Source of the DNA: Rhodobacter sp.
GTDB lineage: Bacteria; Pseudomonadota; Alphaproteobacteria; Rhodobacterales; Rhodobacteraceae
NCBI GenBank assembly: GCA_030066215.1
Contig: JASJCA010000008.1
Coordinates: forward strand, 1 to 49,453
Reading direction: 5' to 3'
Length of the DNA: 49,453 nucleotides
Shown here: positions 15,826 to 24,145 of the stretch, in pieces
Layout: each line of letters begins with the position of its first letter
Numbering within the stretch: position 1 is the stretch's first letter
The notes under the pieces: generated by a model
Told to the model about the DNA's origin: nothing
Database searches by the model: none
What the model saw: only the letters and a program-made list of their open reading frames with translations
Made by a program: the position numbers and the translations under genes

Positions 15826-17331
15826 ATGTACGAACTGCGACAAGTCGACAAACACTTTCCCGGGGTTCACGCGCTGAAGGCAGTGGATTTCAAGGTCAAC
15901 CGGCACGAGATCGTCGGTCTCGTCGGCGAAAACGGCGCCGGCAAGTCGACCCTGATGAAGGTGATCTACGGCGCTTATCAGCCCGACGGCGGCGACGTCA
16001 CCATCGACGGCACCGTGGTCCGGTTCCAGAATCCGCGCCAGGCGATGAACCACGGCATCGGCATGGTGTTCCAGGAACAGTCGCTGATCCTGAACCTCAC
16101 GGTGATGGAAAACATTTTCCTCGGCTACGAGCAGCAATTCGTAAAGTTCGGCATCATCGACTGGAAGGCGATGGCACAAGCCGCGAAGGCGCAGCTCGCC
16201 AAGGTCAAGCTCGACATCGACCCCGCGACCACGACGTCGGATTTATCCTTCGCACAGCGGCAATTGGTGGAACTTGCTAAGGTGCTGACGCTCGAGGAAC
16301 GCATAGACGGCGATCTGGTCATTCTGCTCGACGAGCCGACGAGCGTTCTGGCCAAGGAAGAGGTCGAGCTTTTGTTCGGTCTCGTCCGCGACCTCACCAA
16401 ACGCGCGAGCTTCATCTTCGTGAGCCACAGGATGGATGAGGTGCTTGAGCTGTCCGACCGGATCTATGTGATGAAAGACGGCGCGGTGGTCGATGTCGTG
16501 GCCCACGACGCGGCGGACATCGATGCGATCCAGCACAAGATGGTGGGCCGTGAGGTCGACAAGGAGTATTATCGCGAGCAGAAGCAGAAGCCCTACGACG
16601 CGGCCCAGGCGCTGGTGAGCTTCGACCAGGTCAGTTGCGGCCGCCGGTACAACGACATCTCGTTTGATTTGCACCCGGGCGAGGTGCTTTGCCTTGTCGG
16701 CACCGAGGGCTCCGGACGCGAGGCGATCCTGCGCACGATCTTCGGCCTCGAGACCCCGACCGCCGGCACCGTGAAAATCAAGGGAGAGCAAGTCACCAGC
16801 TTCGCTGCCCAAAGCGGCGTCGCACGCGGCGTCGGCTACATCCCGCGCGAGCGCAAGATCGAGGGCATCGTCGCGGGTATGAACGTCTACGAGAACATGA
16901 CGCTGTCCCAGATGCCGAACTACTCCAGCGGCGGCGTGCTGAAGGTGGGCGAAGAAAAGGCAATGGCGCGGACCTGGATCGAGCGGCTGGGGATCAAGAC
17001 CCCCGACGTCTACAAGGACTGCGGCGGGCTATCTGGCGGCAACCAGCAGAAGGTGGTGCTGGCGAAATGGCGCTCGGGCGGGGCCGACATCATGCTGCTC
17101 GACCACCCCACGCGCGGCCTCGACATCGGCGCCAAGGAAGACGTCTACGAGATGATCCGCGAGATGTCGGCAGCGGGCGTCGGCATCATCCTGGTGGCCG
17201 ATACTCTGGAAGAAGCGATTGGCCTCAGCCACACCATCCTCGTCATCAAGGATGGCGCATTCCAGAAGCGGTTCGACGGCACGCCCGGCGCGAAGCCCAC
17301 GCTCTATGACCTCGTCCACCACATGATCTGA
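15826..17331 (+). CDS. Sugar-type ABC transporter tandem ATPase (RbsA/MglA-like)
   Basis: 501 aa with two fused nucleotide-binding domains. Domain 1 has Walker A GENGAGKS at 34-41, signature LSFAQRQ and Walker B ILLDEPTSVL. Domain 2 has the degenerate Walker A usual for this class (GTEGSGRE), signature LSGGNQQKV, and Walker B IMLLDHPTRGLD, in which His427 replaces the catalytic glutamate normally found (DEPTRG). ATP hydrolysis is thus expected at one composite site only, or with altered kinetics at the second. It energises the two RbsC-like permeases on either side. RBS GGGGAGG-like sequence is just upstream of ATG 15826. Confidence 0.9.
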   Translation: MYELRQVDKHFPGVHALKAVDFKVNRHEIVGLVGENGAGKSTLMKVIYGAYQPDGGDVTIDGTVVRFQNPRQAMNHGIGMVFQEQSLILNLTVMENIFLGYEQQFVKFGIIDWKAMAQAAKAQLAKVKLDIDPATTTSDLSFAQRQLVELAKVLTLEERIDGDLVILLDEPTSVLAKEEVELLFGLVRDLTKRASFIFVSHRMDEVLELSDRIYVMKDGAVVDVVAHDAADIDAIQHKMVGREVDKEYYREQKQKPYDAAQALVSFDQVSCGRRYNDISFDLHPGEVLCLVGTEGSGREAILRTIFGLETPTAGTVKIKGEQVTSFAAQSGVARGVGYIPRERKIEGIVAGMNVYENMTLSQMPNYSSGGVLKVGEEKAMARTWIERLGIKTPDVYKDCGGLSGGNQQKVVLAKWRSGGADIMLLDHPTRGLDIGAKEDVYEMIREMSAAGVGIILVADTLEEAIGLSHTILVIKDGAFQKRFDGTPGAKPTLYDLVHHMI

Positions 17332-17338
17332 GGCCGAT

Positions 17339-18283
17339 ATGTCGTTCGAACGCATCAAACCGCATCTTCCCTGGATCACGCTTCTGGTGCTGGTGCTGCT
17401 GGTGGGCATCGCCAACCCCAGCTTTTTTGACCCTGCCGGTCTTCTGTCGCTGGTCAGCGACGTCGTGCCCCTGTTCATCATGGCGCTTGGCATGACCTTC
17501 GCGATCTATATCGGCGGGATCGACCTGTCGGTGCAGCAGATGGCCAACCTCGTCACCGTGATCGCCACGGTCTACCTGGCCAATTTCGGCATTGGCGTCG
17601 CGGTGATCGCCATCGCCGCAGGTTTCATCATCGGCGCGTTCTCGGGTTTCGTGACGACCCGGCTCTTTGTGCCGAGCTTCGTTTCGACGCTCGCCATGGG
17701 CTTCGTAGCGCTGTCTGCGGCGAAGTACCTGTCGGGCCAAAGGGCACTCTACATGGACGCCGAGCTTCGCGACGCGAGTTTCGGCTGGATGTTCGGCCGG
17801 ACCGCCGGCGTACCGCACGAACTCGCCATCGCTGTGGTTCTCTTGGCCATCGCCTGGTTCCTGCAGACCCGCACCACATTCGGGCGCGCCCTGAAAGCCG
17901 TCGGGTCCGGGGAACTGGCCGCCGTCGCCTCCGGCCTGAATGTCGACCGGGTCAAGATCCTCGCCTTCGCGATCTCGGGCGTCTTCGCCGCCATCGCTGG
18001 CCTGATCTTCTCGGTGAAGCTGTCGGGCGGCGACGCCAACCTTGCCAACGGCTTCCTGCTGCTCGCGATCGTCGCGGTGCTGGTTGGTGGCACGCCTCTG
18101 ACCGGTGGCGTGGGTGGCGTAATCAACACTGCCATCGGCACGCTGATCGTGATGGTGATCCGCTCGGCCATGGTCTACCTGGAAATCGACGCCACGCAGC
18201 AGCAGATGGTCTTCGGCATCGTCCTGATCGCCGCCATCGCGCTGACCATCGACCGCTCGAAGCTCAGGGGCGTGGTCAAGTGA
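17339..18283 (+). CDS. Sugar-type ABC transporter permease (RbsC-like) 2
   Basis: 314 aa, BPD_transp_2 family, about eight to ten membrane helices. Landmarks: IMALGMTFAIYIGGIDLSVQ, SFVSTLAMGFVALSAAKYLS, GRALKAVGSGELAAVASGL and VLVGGTPLTGGVGGVINTAI. It is clearly related to permease 1 but shorter at the N-terminus, so the pair likely forms a heterodimeric channel. The gene starts 7 nt after the ATPase stop, and its own stop overlaps the GTG of the dehydrogenase gene by 4 bp, which couples uptake to the first enzyme of the operon. Confidence 0.9.
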   Translation: MSFERIKPHLPWITLLVLVLLVGIANPSFFDPAGLLSLVSDVVPLFIMALGMTFAIYIGGIDLSVQQMANLVTVIATVYLANFGIGVAVIAIAAGFIIGAFSGFVTTRLFVPSFVSTLAMGFVALSAAKYLSGQRALYMDAELRDASFGWMFGRTAGVPHELAIAVVLLAIAWFLQTRTTFGRALKAVGSGELAAVASGLNVDRVKILAFAISGVFAAIAGLIFSVKLSGGDANLANGFLLLAIVAVLVGGTPLTGGVGGVINTAIGTLIVMVIRSAMVYLEIDATQQQMVFGIVLIAAIALTIDRSKLRGVVK

Positions 18284-19305
18284 CGATGCAAGCCGCATAT
18301 CTGGTCGAGCCGGGCCGGTTCGACCTGCGCGACGTCCCGGTGCCGGAGCCGGGGCCGGGTGAGGCGCTGATCAAGATCGCGCGCACCGGAATCTGCGGCA
18401 CCGACATGCATATCTTTCACGGAAACTACGCGGCCGAGAGCCTGCCGATGATCCCCGGGCATGAGTTCACTGGAACGGTTGCGGCGGTCGGGGACGGTGT
18501 CACTGGGCTGGAAGAAGGCCAGCCAGCGGTCGTCGATATGAACGTCGGCTGCGGACGCTGCTATTGGTGCCGCCGCAACGAGATCTTGAACTGCCCCGAC
18601 ATGCAGCAGATGGGCATCACGATCGACGGCGCCTTCGCCGAATATATCGCCGTGCCAGCACGCCTCGTCATCCCTGCACCGTCTCAGGTTTCACCGGCCG
18701 TGCTGGCCCTGACCGAGCCGCTGGCTTGCGTCGTCCGCGCGGCACGCAAGGCGCAGGTCACCTTCGGCCAATCCGTCGTGATCATCGGGGCTGGCCCGAT
18801 CGGTAATCTCCACGTCCAGCTTCTGCGCACCATCGGGGCCGCGCCGATCATCGTGTCGGACATCTCGGCCGAGCGCGTTCAGATGGCCGTCGAGGCGGGC
18901 GCCGATTATGGCGTCAGTGACCCGGCAGCGCTGAAGGACACCGTGATGCAGGCCACCGATAGCCGCGGCGCGGATATCGTGATCGAGAGCGTCGGCCACC
19001 CGGCGCTTTACCAAGAGGCGCTCGGCCTTATCCGCAAGGGTGGCCACATCGCCGCCTTCGGGCTGGCCGGTGCGGGCGAGACGCTGCCGCTCGACATCCT
19101 GCAGACGATCCTGCAGGAGAACTCGATCAAGGGCTCGGTCGCCGGCATGGGCCAGGACATGCATGACAGCCTGACACTGCTCAGCCACGGCCGGATCAAA
19201 ACAGATGCCTTCACCGGCGCCGAATACCCGCTGGCCGACATCCAGGCGGCCTTCGACAGTTTCGCCGACCGCCCGCAAGATCTCAAAACCCAGATCGTCA
19301 TGTGA
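18280..19305 (+). CDS. Zinc-dependent alcohol dehydrogenase (MDR family)
   Basis: 341 aa from GTG 18280 (ATG 18286 is in frame; AGGGG at 18267-18271 fits the GTG better). Catalytic zinc ligands C39 (GICGTD) and H61/E62 (PGHEF); structural zinc cysteines C91, C94, C97 and C105; NAD(P)-binding motif GAGPIG near 170. It most resembles the sorbitol/threonine/galactitol dehydrogenase group, which oxidises a secondary or primary alcohol with NAD. Within a transporter-led operon it is a candidate for the first or second oxidation of the imported compound, alongside the GMC enzymes. Confidence 0.9.
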   Translation: MTMQAAYLVEPGRFDLRDVPVPEPGPGEALIKIARTGICGTDMHIFHGNYAAESLPMIPGHEFTGTVAAVGDGVTGLEEGQPAVVDMNVGCGRCYWCRRNEILNCPDMQQMGITIDGAFAEYIAVPARLVIPAPSQVSPAVLALTEPLACVVRAARKAQVTFGQSVVIIGAGPIGNLHVQLLRTIGAAPIIVSDISAERVQMAVEAGADYGVSDPAALKDTVMQATDSRGADIVIESVGHPALYQEALGLIRKGGHIAAFGLAGAGETLPLDILQTILQENSIKGSVAGMGQDMHDSLTLLSHGRIKTDAFTGAEYPLADIQAAFDSFADRPQDLKTQIVM

Positions 19306-19319
19306 CCAGGGAGCCCCAG

Positions 19320-19883
19320 ATGAACACCGAAGCCTATACCTCGAAACCTCAGGGCATGATCCCCAACAGCCGCTTCCCGCTCTTGGTGCACCGCAATGCT
19401 ATTCCTGGTGGCGGCATCGATGCGGTCAAGGGCCGGTTCCGCCGGCACGGCTGGGGCAACAACTGGGAGTACCCCGGGGTCTATCACTATGCGCATTTCC
19501 ACTCGACCACGCACGAATGTCTCGGCTGCGCAGCGGGCTGGATGCAGTTCAATCTGTCCGTGGGCGAGGGCGGCTGGACCAAGGTCCGCATCGAGGCGGG
19601 CGACGTCATCGTCATGCCCGCCGGGGTGAGCCATGAACATATCGACGCCTCGGACGACATCATGATGTGCGGCGGATATGCCGGTGGGCGCGACTGGGAC
19701 AACATCCAAGAGGCGTTTCTGACGCCGGAATTGTATTATCAGGCCTGCAAGAACATCATGTCGCTGCCGGTCCCTGACCGCGACCCGGCCACCGGCGAGG
19801 TTATGCATATGTGGCACGACGCGCCGTCCTCGGTCGATGGCGGCTGGAACGACTGGCGCGACGGGCTCGACGCCAGCAGCTAG
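19320..19883 (+). CDS. Cupin-domain protein (YjlB-like)
   Basis: 187 aa from ATG 19320, which has AGGGAG 6 nt upstream; an in-frame start at 19302 overlapping the dehydrogenase is less likely. A single cupin domain: motif 1 YHYAHFHSTTHE (His59, His61, His65 and Glu66 as candidate metal ligands) and motif 2 GDVIVMPAGVSHEH (His105, His107). The surrounding HGWGNNWEYPGVY and HECLGCAAG segments are those of the YjlB-like cupins, which have no established reaction. It may be an isomerase, a dioxygenase or a sensor for a pathway intermediate. It lies between the Zn-dehydrogenase and the aldehyde dehydrogenase. Confidence 0.75.
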   Translation: MNTEAYTSKPQGMIPNSRFPLLVHRNAIPGGGIDAVKGRFRRHGWGNNWEYPGVYHYAHFHSTTHECLGCAAGWMQFNLSVGEGGWTKVRIEAGDVIVMPAGVSHEHIDASDDIMMCGGYAGGRDWDNIQEAFLTPELYYQACKNIMSLPVPDRDPATGEVMHMWHDAPSSVDGGWNDWRDGLDASS

Positions 19884-19897
19884 GAAAGGCTCCCACC

Positions 19898-21400
19898 ATG
19901 GACCAGTCTTCGACCCGCCTGACCCCGCCGGAAGAGCCGCGCGCGTTCGGTTTCTTTCTCGACGGCGCCTGGGTACCGGCCGGTGACCGCGAGGTGTTCG
20001 AACGCGCCTCTCCCGGCCATGGCGTTCCGGTCACCCGTATCCCGAAATGCACGCACGAAGATCTGAATGCCGCCGTCGCCTCGGCCCGGCAGGCGTTCGA
20101 CGACCGGCGCTGGTCGGGCCTGTCGGGGGCCGACCGAGCGGCTGTGCTGCTGAAAACCGCCGAGGGTATTCGCGCCCGCGCCGAAGAGATCGCCTATTGG
20201 GAGACGCTGGAAAACGGCAAGCCTATCGCCCAGGCCCGCGCCGAGGTCGGCGGCTGCGTCGGCATGTTCGAATATGCCAGCGGGCTGGCCCGCAGCCTGC
20301 ATGGCGACAGCTTCAACAATCTCGGCGACGGCATGTTCGGGGTGGTCACGCGCGAACCGGTGGGCGTCGTCGGCGTCATCACGCCGTGGAACTTCCCGTT
20401 CCTCATCCTGTGCGAGCGGGTGCCGTATATCCTCGCCTCTGGCTGCACCATGGTGGCCAAGCCGTCAGAGATGACGTCGGCGACCACCCTGATCCTGGCC
20501 GAAATCCTGCACGACGCCGGCCTGCCTGCAGGCGTGATGAACGTCGTTACCGGCTCTGGCAGCACGATCGGGCAAGCCCTGATCGAGCACGATCAGATCG
20601 ACATGCTGTCCTTCACCGGCTCCACCGCAGTTGGCCGCCGCGTGGTCGAGGCGTCGGGCAAGTCGAACTTCAAGAAACTCGGGCTCGAGCTTGGCGGCAA
20701 GAACCCGCAGATCGTCTTTGCTGATGCCGATCTCGAGGACGCCGCCGACGGAGTCGCCTTCGGCATCGGCTTCAACACCGGGCAGTGTTGCGTCTCCGGC
20801 AGCCGGCTGATCGTCGAGCGCTCGGTCGCCGATGCCTTCGCGGCGATGGTCGCCGAGAAGTTCAAGAAAATCCGCGTGGGCGACCCGCTGGACGAGGCGA
20901 CCCAAGTCGGCGCGATCACCACCGACGCCCAGAACGCCACGATCATGGGCTATATCGAGAGGGGTCAGTCAGAAGGCGCCAAACTGCTCTACGGTGGCGC
21001 GCAGCTTGACTTTGGGCGCGGCCAGTACATCGCTCCGACGCTTTTCGGCGACGTGACCAGCGACATGGCCATTGCGCGCGAGGAAATCTTCGGCCCCGTC
21101 CTGACTGTCATGCCCTTCGACACTGTCGACGAGGCCATCGCGATCGCCAACGACACCGAATACGGCCTCGCCGCCAGCGTCTGGACCAAGAACATCGACA
21201 AGGCGCTGATGGTAACACGACGGGTGCAGGCGGGGCGGTTCTGGGTGAATACGACGCTGTCGGGCGGGCCCGAACTGCCCATTGGTGGTTTCAAGCAATC
21301 CGGTTGGGGCCGCGAGGCCGGTATCTACGGGGTTGAAGAATACACCCAGATCAAGTCCGTTCACATCGAGATCGGAAAGCGGACACCCTGGGTGGAGTGA
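19898..21400 (+). CDS. NAD(P)-dependent aldehyde dehydrogenase
   Basis: 500 aa from ATG 19898 (AGGAAAGG upstream); the longer frame from 19811 runs back into the cupin gene and is not needed. Typical ALDH: PWNFPFLI, nucleotide-binding FTGSTAVGRR, general base Glu264 (LELGGKNP), catalytic Cys298 (TGQCCVSG) and the NDTEYGLAASVW and PIGGFKQSGWGRE C-terminal motifs. It should oxidise the aldehyde made by the GMC or Zn-dependent dehydrogenases to the acid that the CoA transferase can then activate. The stop overlaps the start of the second GMC gene (TGATG). Confidence 0.92.
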   Translation: MDQSSTRLTPPEEPRAFGFFLDGAWVPAGDREVFERASPGHGVPVTRIPKCTHEDLNAAVASARQAFDDRRWSGLSGADRAAVLLKTAEGIRARAEEIAYWETLENGKPIAQARAEVGGCVGMFEYASGLARSLHGDSFNNLGDGMFGVVTREPVGVVGVITPWNFPFLILCERVPYILASGCTMVAKPSEMTSATTLILAEILHDAGLPAGVMNVVTGSGSTIGQALIEHDQIDMLSFTGSTAVGRRVVEASGKSNFKKLGLELGGKNPQIVFADADLEDAADGVAFGIGFNTGQCCVSGSRLIVERSVADAFAAMVAEKFKKIRVGDPLDEATQVGAITTDAQNATIMGYIERGQSEGAKLLYGGAQLDFGRGQYIAPTLFGDVTSDMAIAREEIFGPVLTVMPFDTVDEAIAIANDTEYGLAASVWTKNIDKALMVTRRVQAGRFWVNTTLSGGPELPIGGFKQSGWGREAGIYGVEEYTQIKSVHIEIGKRTPWVE

Positions 21401-23001
21401 TGGCGGAAACGGGAGTCGACTATATAATCGTGGGCGGCGGGTCGGCGGGTTGCGTGCTGGCCAATCGTCTTAGCGAGAATCCCGACGCGCGCGTTCTCCT
21501 CCTGGAGGCGGGGGGGCGCGACTGGCACCCGTTGATCCACATGCCGGTGGGCTTTGCCAAAATGACCACCGGGCCGCACACTTGGGGCTTGGTGACGGCG
21601 CCGCAGATACACGCCAACGAGCGCGAGATTCCCTATGCCCAGGCGCGTGTGATCGGCGGCGGCAGTTCGATCAACGCCGAGGTCTTCACCCGCGGCCACC
21701 CGTCCGATTACGACCGCTGGGCCGAGGAGGAGGGCTGTGACGGTTGGGCCTTCAAGGACATCCAGCCGTATTTCCTGCGCTCCGAGGGCAACACGATCCT
21801 CAGCGGTGACTGGCACGGCACCGACGGGCCGCTCGCAGTCTCGGACATCCCCGATCCGCAACCGATGACTCGCGCCTTTGTGCAGTCCTGCCAGGAACGC
21901 GGCATCCCATTTAACCCGGACTTCAATGGCGCCATGCAGCCCGGCTGCGGCGTCTATCAGACAACGACCAAGAACTATCGCCGCTGCTCCGCCGCGGTCG
22001 GGTATTTGAAGCCGGTGCTAAAGCGCCGGAACCTCACGGTTGAAACCGGCTGTTTGGTCAAACGCATCACCTTCGAGGGATCCCGCGCCACGGGCGTGGA
22101 ATACTTCAATGGAAAGGAACGCAAGACCGCCCGCGCCGACAGCGAGGTCATCGTGACCGCCGGTGCCATCGGCACGCCGAAGATCATGATGTTGTCGGGC
22201 GTCGGCCCCGCGGCGCATCTGCGCGACCACGGTCTCGAGGTCGTCCATGACCTGCCCGGGGTGGGCGAGAACCTCAACGACCATTTCGGCATCGACATCG
22301 TGGCCGAGCTGAAACGCCACACCAGCCTCGACAAGTACAACAAGCCGCATTGGGCGCTTTGGGCCGGGATCGAGTACGTGTTTTTCCGATCGGGTCCGAT
22401 CACCTCGAATGTCGTCGAGGGCGGCGCGTTCTGGCATTCCGGCGGCGTTGGGGACGTGCCTGACTTGCAGTTTCACTTTCTTGCCGGGGCAGGGGCCGAG
22501 GCTGGGGTGCCGAGCGTGCCGAAAGGGTCGTCGGGCATCACGCTGAACAGCTACACCGTCCGGCCGAAGAGCCGCGGCACGGTGCGGCTCCGATCCTCCG
22601 ACCCCGCGGCGCTGCCGATCGTCGATCCGAATTTCCTGGCCGAGCCGGACGACTTGAAGACCAGCGTCGAAGGCGTGAAGATCAGCCGCGAGATCTTCGG
22701 GCAAGCGTCACTGCAGAAGCATATCAAGACGATCCGCTTCCCCGACGACTCTGTGAAGACCCAGGCCGAATTCGAGGCCTATGCTCGCCAATACGGTAGA
22801 ACGTCGTACCACCCGACCTGCACCTGCAAAATGGGCACGGACGAGATGGCCGTGGTCGATCCGCAGCTTCGTGTGCGCGGGCTCGACGGTATTCGGATTT
22901 GCGACAGTTCGGTGATGCCGAGTCTGATCGGCTCGAACACCAACGCCCCCACGATCATGATCGCGGAAAAGGCCAGCGACCTGATCCGCGGCAACCAATA
23001 A
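21400..23001 (+). CDS. GMC-family FAD alcohol oxidoreductase (choline dehydrogenase-like) 2
   Basis: 533 aa. FAD motif GGGSAG at 12-17, ARVIGGGSSINAEVFTRG, and active-site His471 (SYHPTCTCKMG) and Asn515 (GSNTNAPT), numbered as in GMC 1. The sequence around the active site differs (SYHPTCTC here, DHHPVGTC there), so substrate preference may differ. Alcohol dehydrogenation to the aldehyde is the expected reaction; the aldehyde dehydrogenase gene overlaps immediately upstream. Last gene of the ABC operon, followed by a strong terminator. The start is ATG 21400 with GGTGGAG upstream. Confidence 0.92.
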   Translation: MAETGVDYIIVGGGSAGCVLANRLSENPDARVLLLEAGGRDWHPLIHMPVGFAKMTTGPHTWGLVTAPQIHANEREIPYAQARVIGGGSSINAEVFTRGHPSDYDRWAEEEGCDGWAFKDIQPYFLRSEGNTILSGDWHGTDGPLAVSDIPDPQPMTRAFVQSCQERGIPFNPDFNGAMQPGCGVYQTTTKNYRRCSAAVGYLKPVLKRRNLTVETGCLVKRITFEGSRATGVEYFNGKERKTARADSEVIVTAGAIGTPKIMMLSGVGPAAHLRDHGLEVVHDLPGVGENLNDHFGIDIVAELKRHTSLDKYNKPHWALWAGIEYVFFRSGPITSNVVEGGAFWHSGGVGDVPDLQFHFLAGAGAEAGVPSVPKGSSGITLNSYTVRPKSRGTVRLRSSDPAALPIVDPNFLAEPDDLKTSVEGVKISREIFGQASLQKHIKTIRFPDDSVKTQAEFEAYARQYGRTSYHPTCTCKMGTDEMAVVDPQLRVRGLDGIRICDSSVMPSLIGSNTNAPTIMIAEKASDLIRGNQ

Positions 23002-23028
23002 CCACAAGTATTTCCTCCCCACCTCGAC

Positions 23029-23058
23029 GCGGCGGTCTCCGGACCGCCGCTTTTCTTT
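23029..23058 (+). terminator. Rho-independent terminator of the ABC/ADH/ALDH/GMC operon
   Basis: A perfect 9-bp stem, GCGGCGGTC pairing with GACCGCCGC around a 4-nt loop (23029-23050), followed by TTTTCTTT. It lies 28 nt after the GMC stop and ends the long plus-strand operon. Confidence 0.9.
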
Positions 23059-23151
23059 CAGGCGCCGTTTTCTAACGCGGTGGGTCGCGTCAAGGTCAAG
23101 CGGCCTACGGCCAGGTTGACGCAGCCTAGGCGCACCCGACCAAGGCCGGCG

Positions 23152-23970
23152 TCAGTCCCACTTGGGCGCCCAAGGCACCAGATCCTCGGTGACGATCCGG
23201 TAGCCGGTGTGTGTCAGTGCCTCGATCCGGGCCATGTCGACGCTCGACAGGGTGAAATCCATGATGTCGAAATTCGCCGCGATGTTTGCAGGATTGGTCG
23301 ACATCGTGTTCACGCTGACGCCCTTTTGCAGAATCCAGCGCAGCACCACCTGGCCGGCGGACTTGCCGTAGGGCTTGCCGATCTCGCCGAATTCGGGGTG
23401 CTTGAATACCTCGCCGCGCGCCACCGACGAATAGGAGGACAGCGGAATCCCGATCTCGTTGGCGCCGGCCAAGAGTTTGTCCTGGTTCAGCAGCGGATGG
23501 AACTCTACCTGGTTGGTCACGATCGGCGCATCGACGATGGACGTTGCGTCCTTCATCATCTGAATTGTGTAATTCGAGACGCCGATATTTCTCGCCAGCC
23601 CCCGGTCATAAGCCTGCTGCAAGAGCCGCAGCGACGGCGCGATGTCGCCATCGGCCGGCGGCCAGTGCAGCAGCAAGACGTCGACGTGGTCCACCCGCAG
23701 GTCCCGCAGGCTTTGTTCGACCGAGGCGATGAATTTGTCCGCGCCAAAATTGTCCGGGTGCACCTTGGTGGTGATGCACAGATCGTCCCGTGCGATGCCG
23801 GTGGCCTTCAGCGCTTCACCGGTCTCGGCCTCGTTTCCATACATCTGCGCGGTGTCAAATGCGCGGTATCCGACCTCGGCGGCAGCGAGTATGGCATTCC
23901 TGGCGACATCGCCTTCAAGCGGAAAGGTGCCGAATGCACGCTGATGGGTCTTTTGGAAATAGATGTTCAT
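23152..23970 (-). CDS. Aldo/keto reductase 1 (2,5-diketogluconate reductase-like)
   Basis: 272 aa from ATG 23970, which has a strong AAGGGAGG upstream; 12 extra codons to 24006 would run through the operator. The AKR tetrad is complete: D39, Y44, K69 and H102 (AFDTAQMYGNE, ITTKV, LLHWP). The fold is the 2,5-diketo-D-gluconate reductase/AKR5-like group, which reduces aldehydes and ketones with NADPH. In a catabolic island it could detoxify a reactive aldehyde or interconvert a hydroxy and oxo intermediate. Divergent from the CoA-transferase operon, with its own palindromic operator 27 bp before the start. Confidence 0.9.
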   Translation of the reverse strand: MNIYFQKTHQRAFGTFPLEGDVARNAILAAAEVGYRAFDTAQMYGNEAETGEALKATGIARDDLCITTKVHPDNFGADKFIASVEQSLRDLRVDHVDVLLLHWPPADGDIAPSLRLLQQAYDRGLARNIGVSNYTIQMMKDATSIVDAPIVTNQVEFHPLLNQDKLLAGANEIGIPLSSYSSVARGEVFKHPEFGEIGKPYGKSAGQVVLRWILQKGVSVNTMSTNPANIAANFDIMDFTLSSVDMARIEALTHTGYRIVTEDLVPWAPKWD

Positions 23971-23996
23971 GGATGCCTCCCTTGAGTCCCGCCTTA

Positions 23997-24014
23997 TGTA
24001 ACTCATTAGTTACT
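23997..24014 (-). promoter_or_regulatory. TetR-type operator 3 (aldo/keto reductase 1 side)
   Basis: TGTAAC-TCATTA-GTTACT, with 5-bp perfect arms and an inner TAACT/AGTTA symmetry. It lies just upstream of the aldo/keto reductase ribosome-binding site on the minus strand, so it probably overlaps the start of transcription. Confidence 0.7.
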
Positions 24015-24096
24015 TAGGGGAAAGCCTTGAATGCCGAGCAATTGATTTTTATGGAGATTCCGAGCTTGATTCAGTCCGCCGGGATTGGCATAGTCA

Positions 24097-24114
24097 CATA
24101 ACCATTTGGTTACT
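24097..24114 (+). promoter_or_regulatory. TetR-type operator 4 (CoA-transferase side)
   Basis: CATAAC-CATTTG-GTTACT, one mismatch from the consensus in the left arm. It ends 31 bp before the chosen GTG of the CoA-transferase gene. Together with the site at 23997 it gives each of the two divergent promoters its own copy. Confidence 0.7.
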
Positions 24115-24145
24115 TGTGGTGATGCACGTGGTCAGGGAGGCCGGT

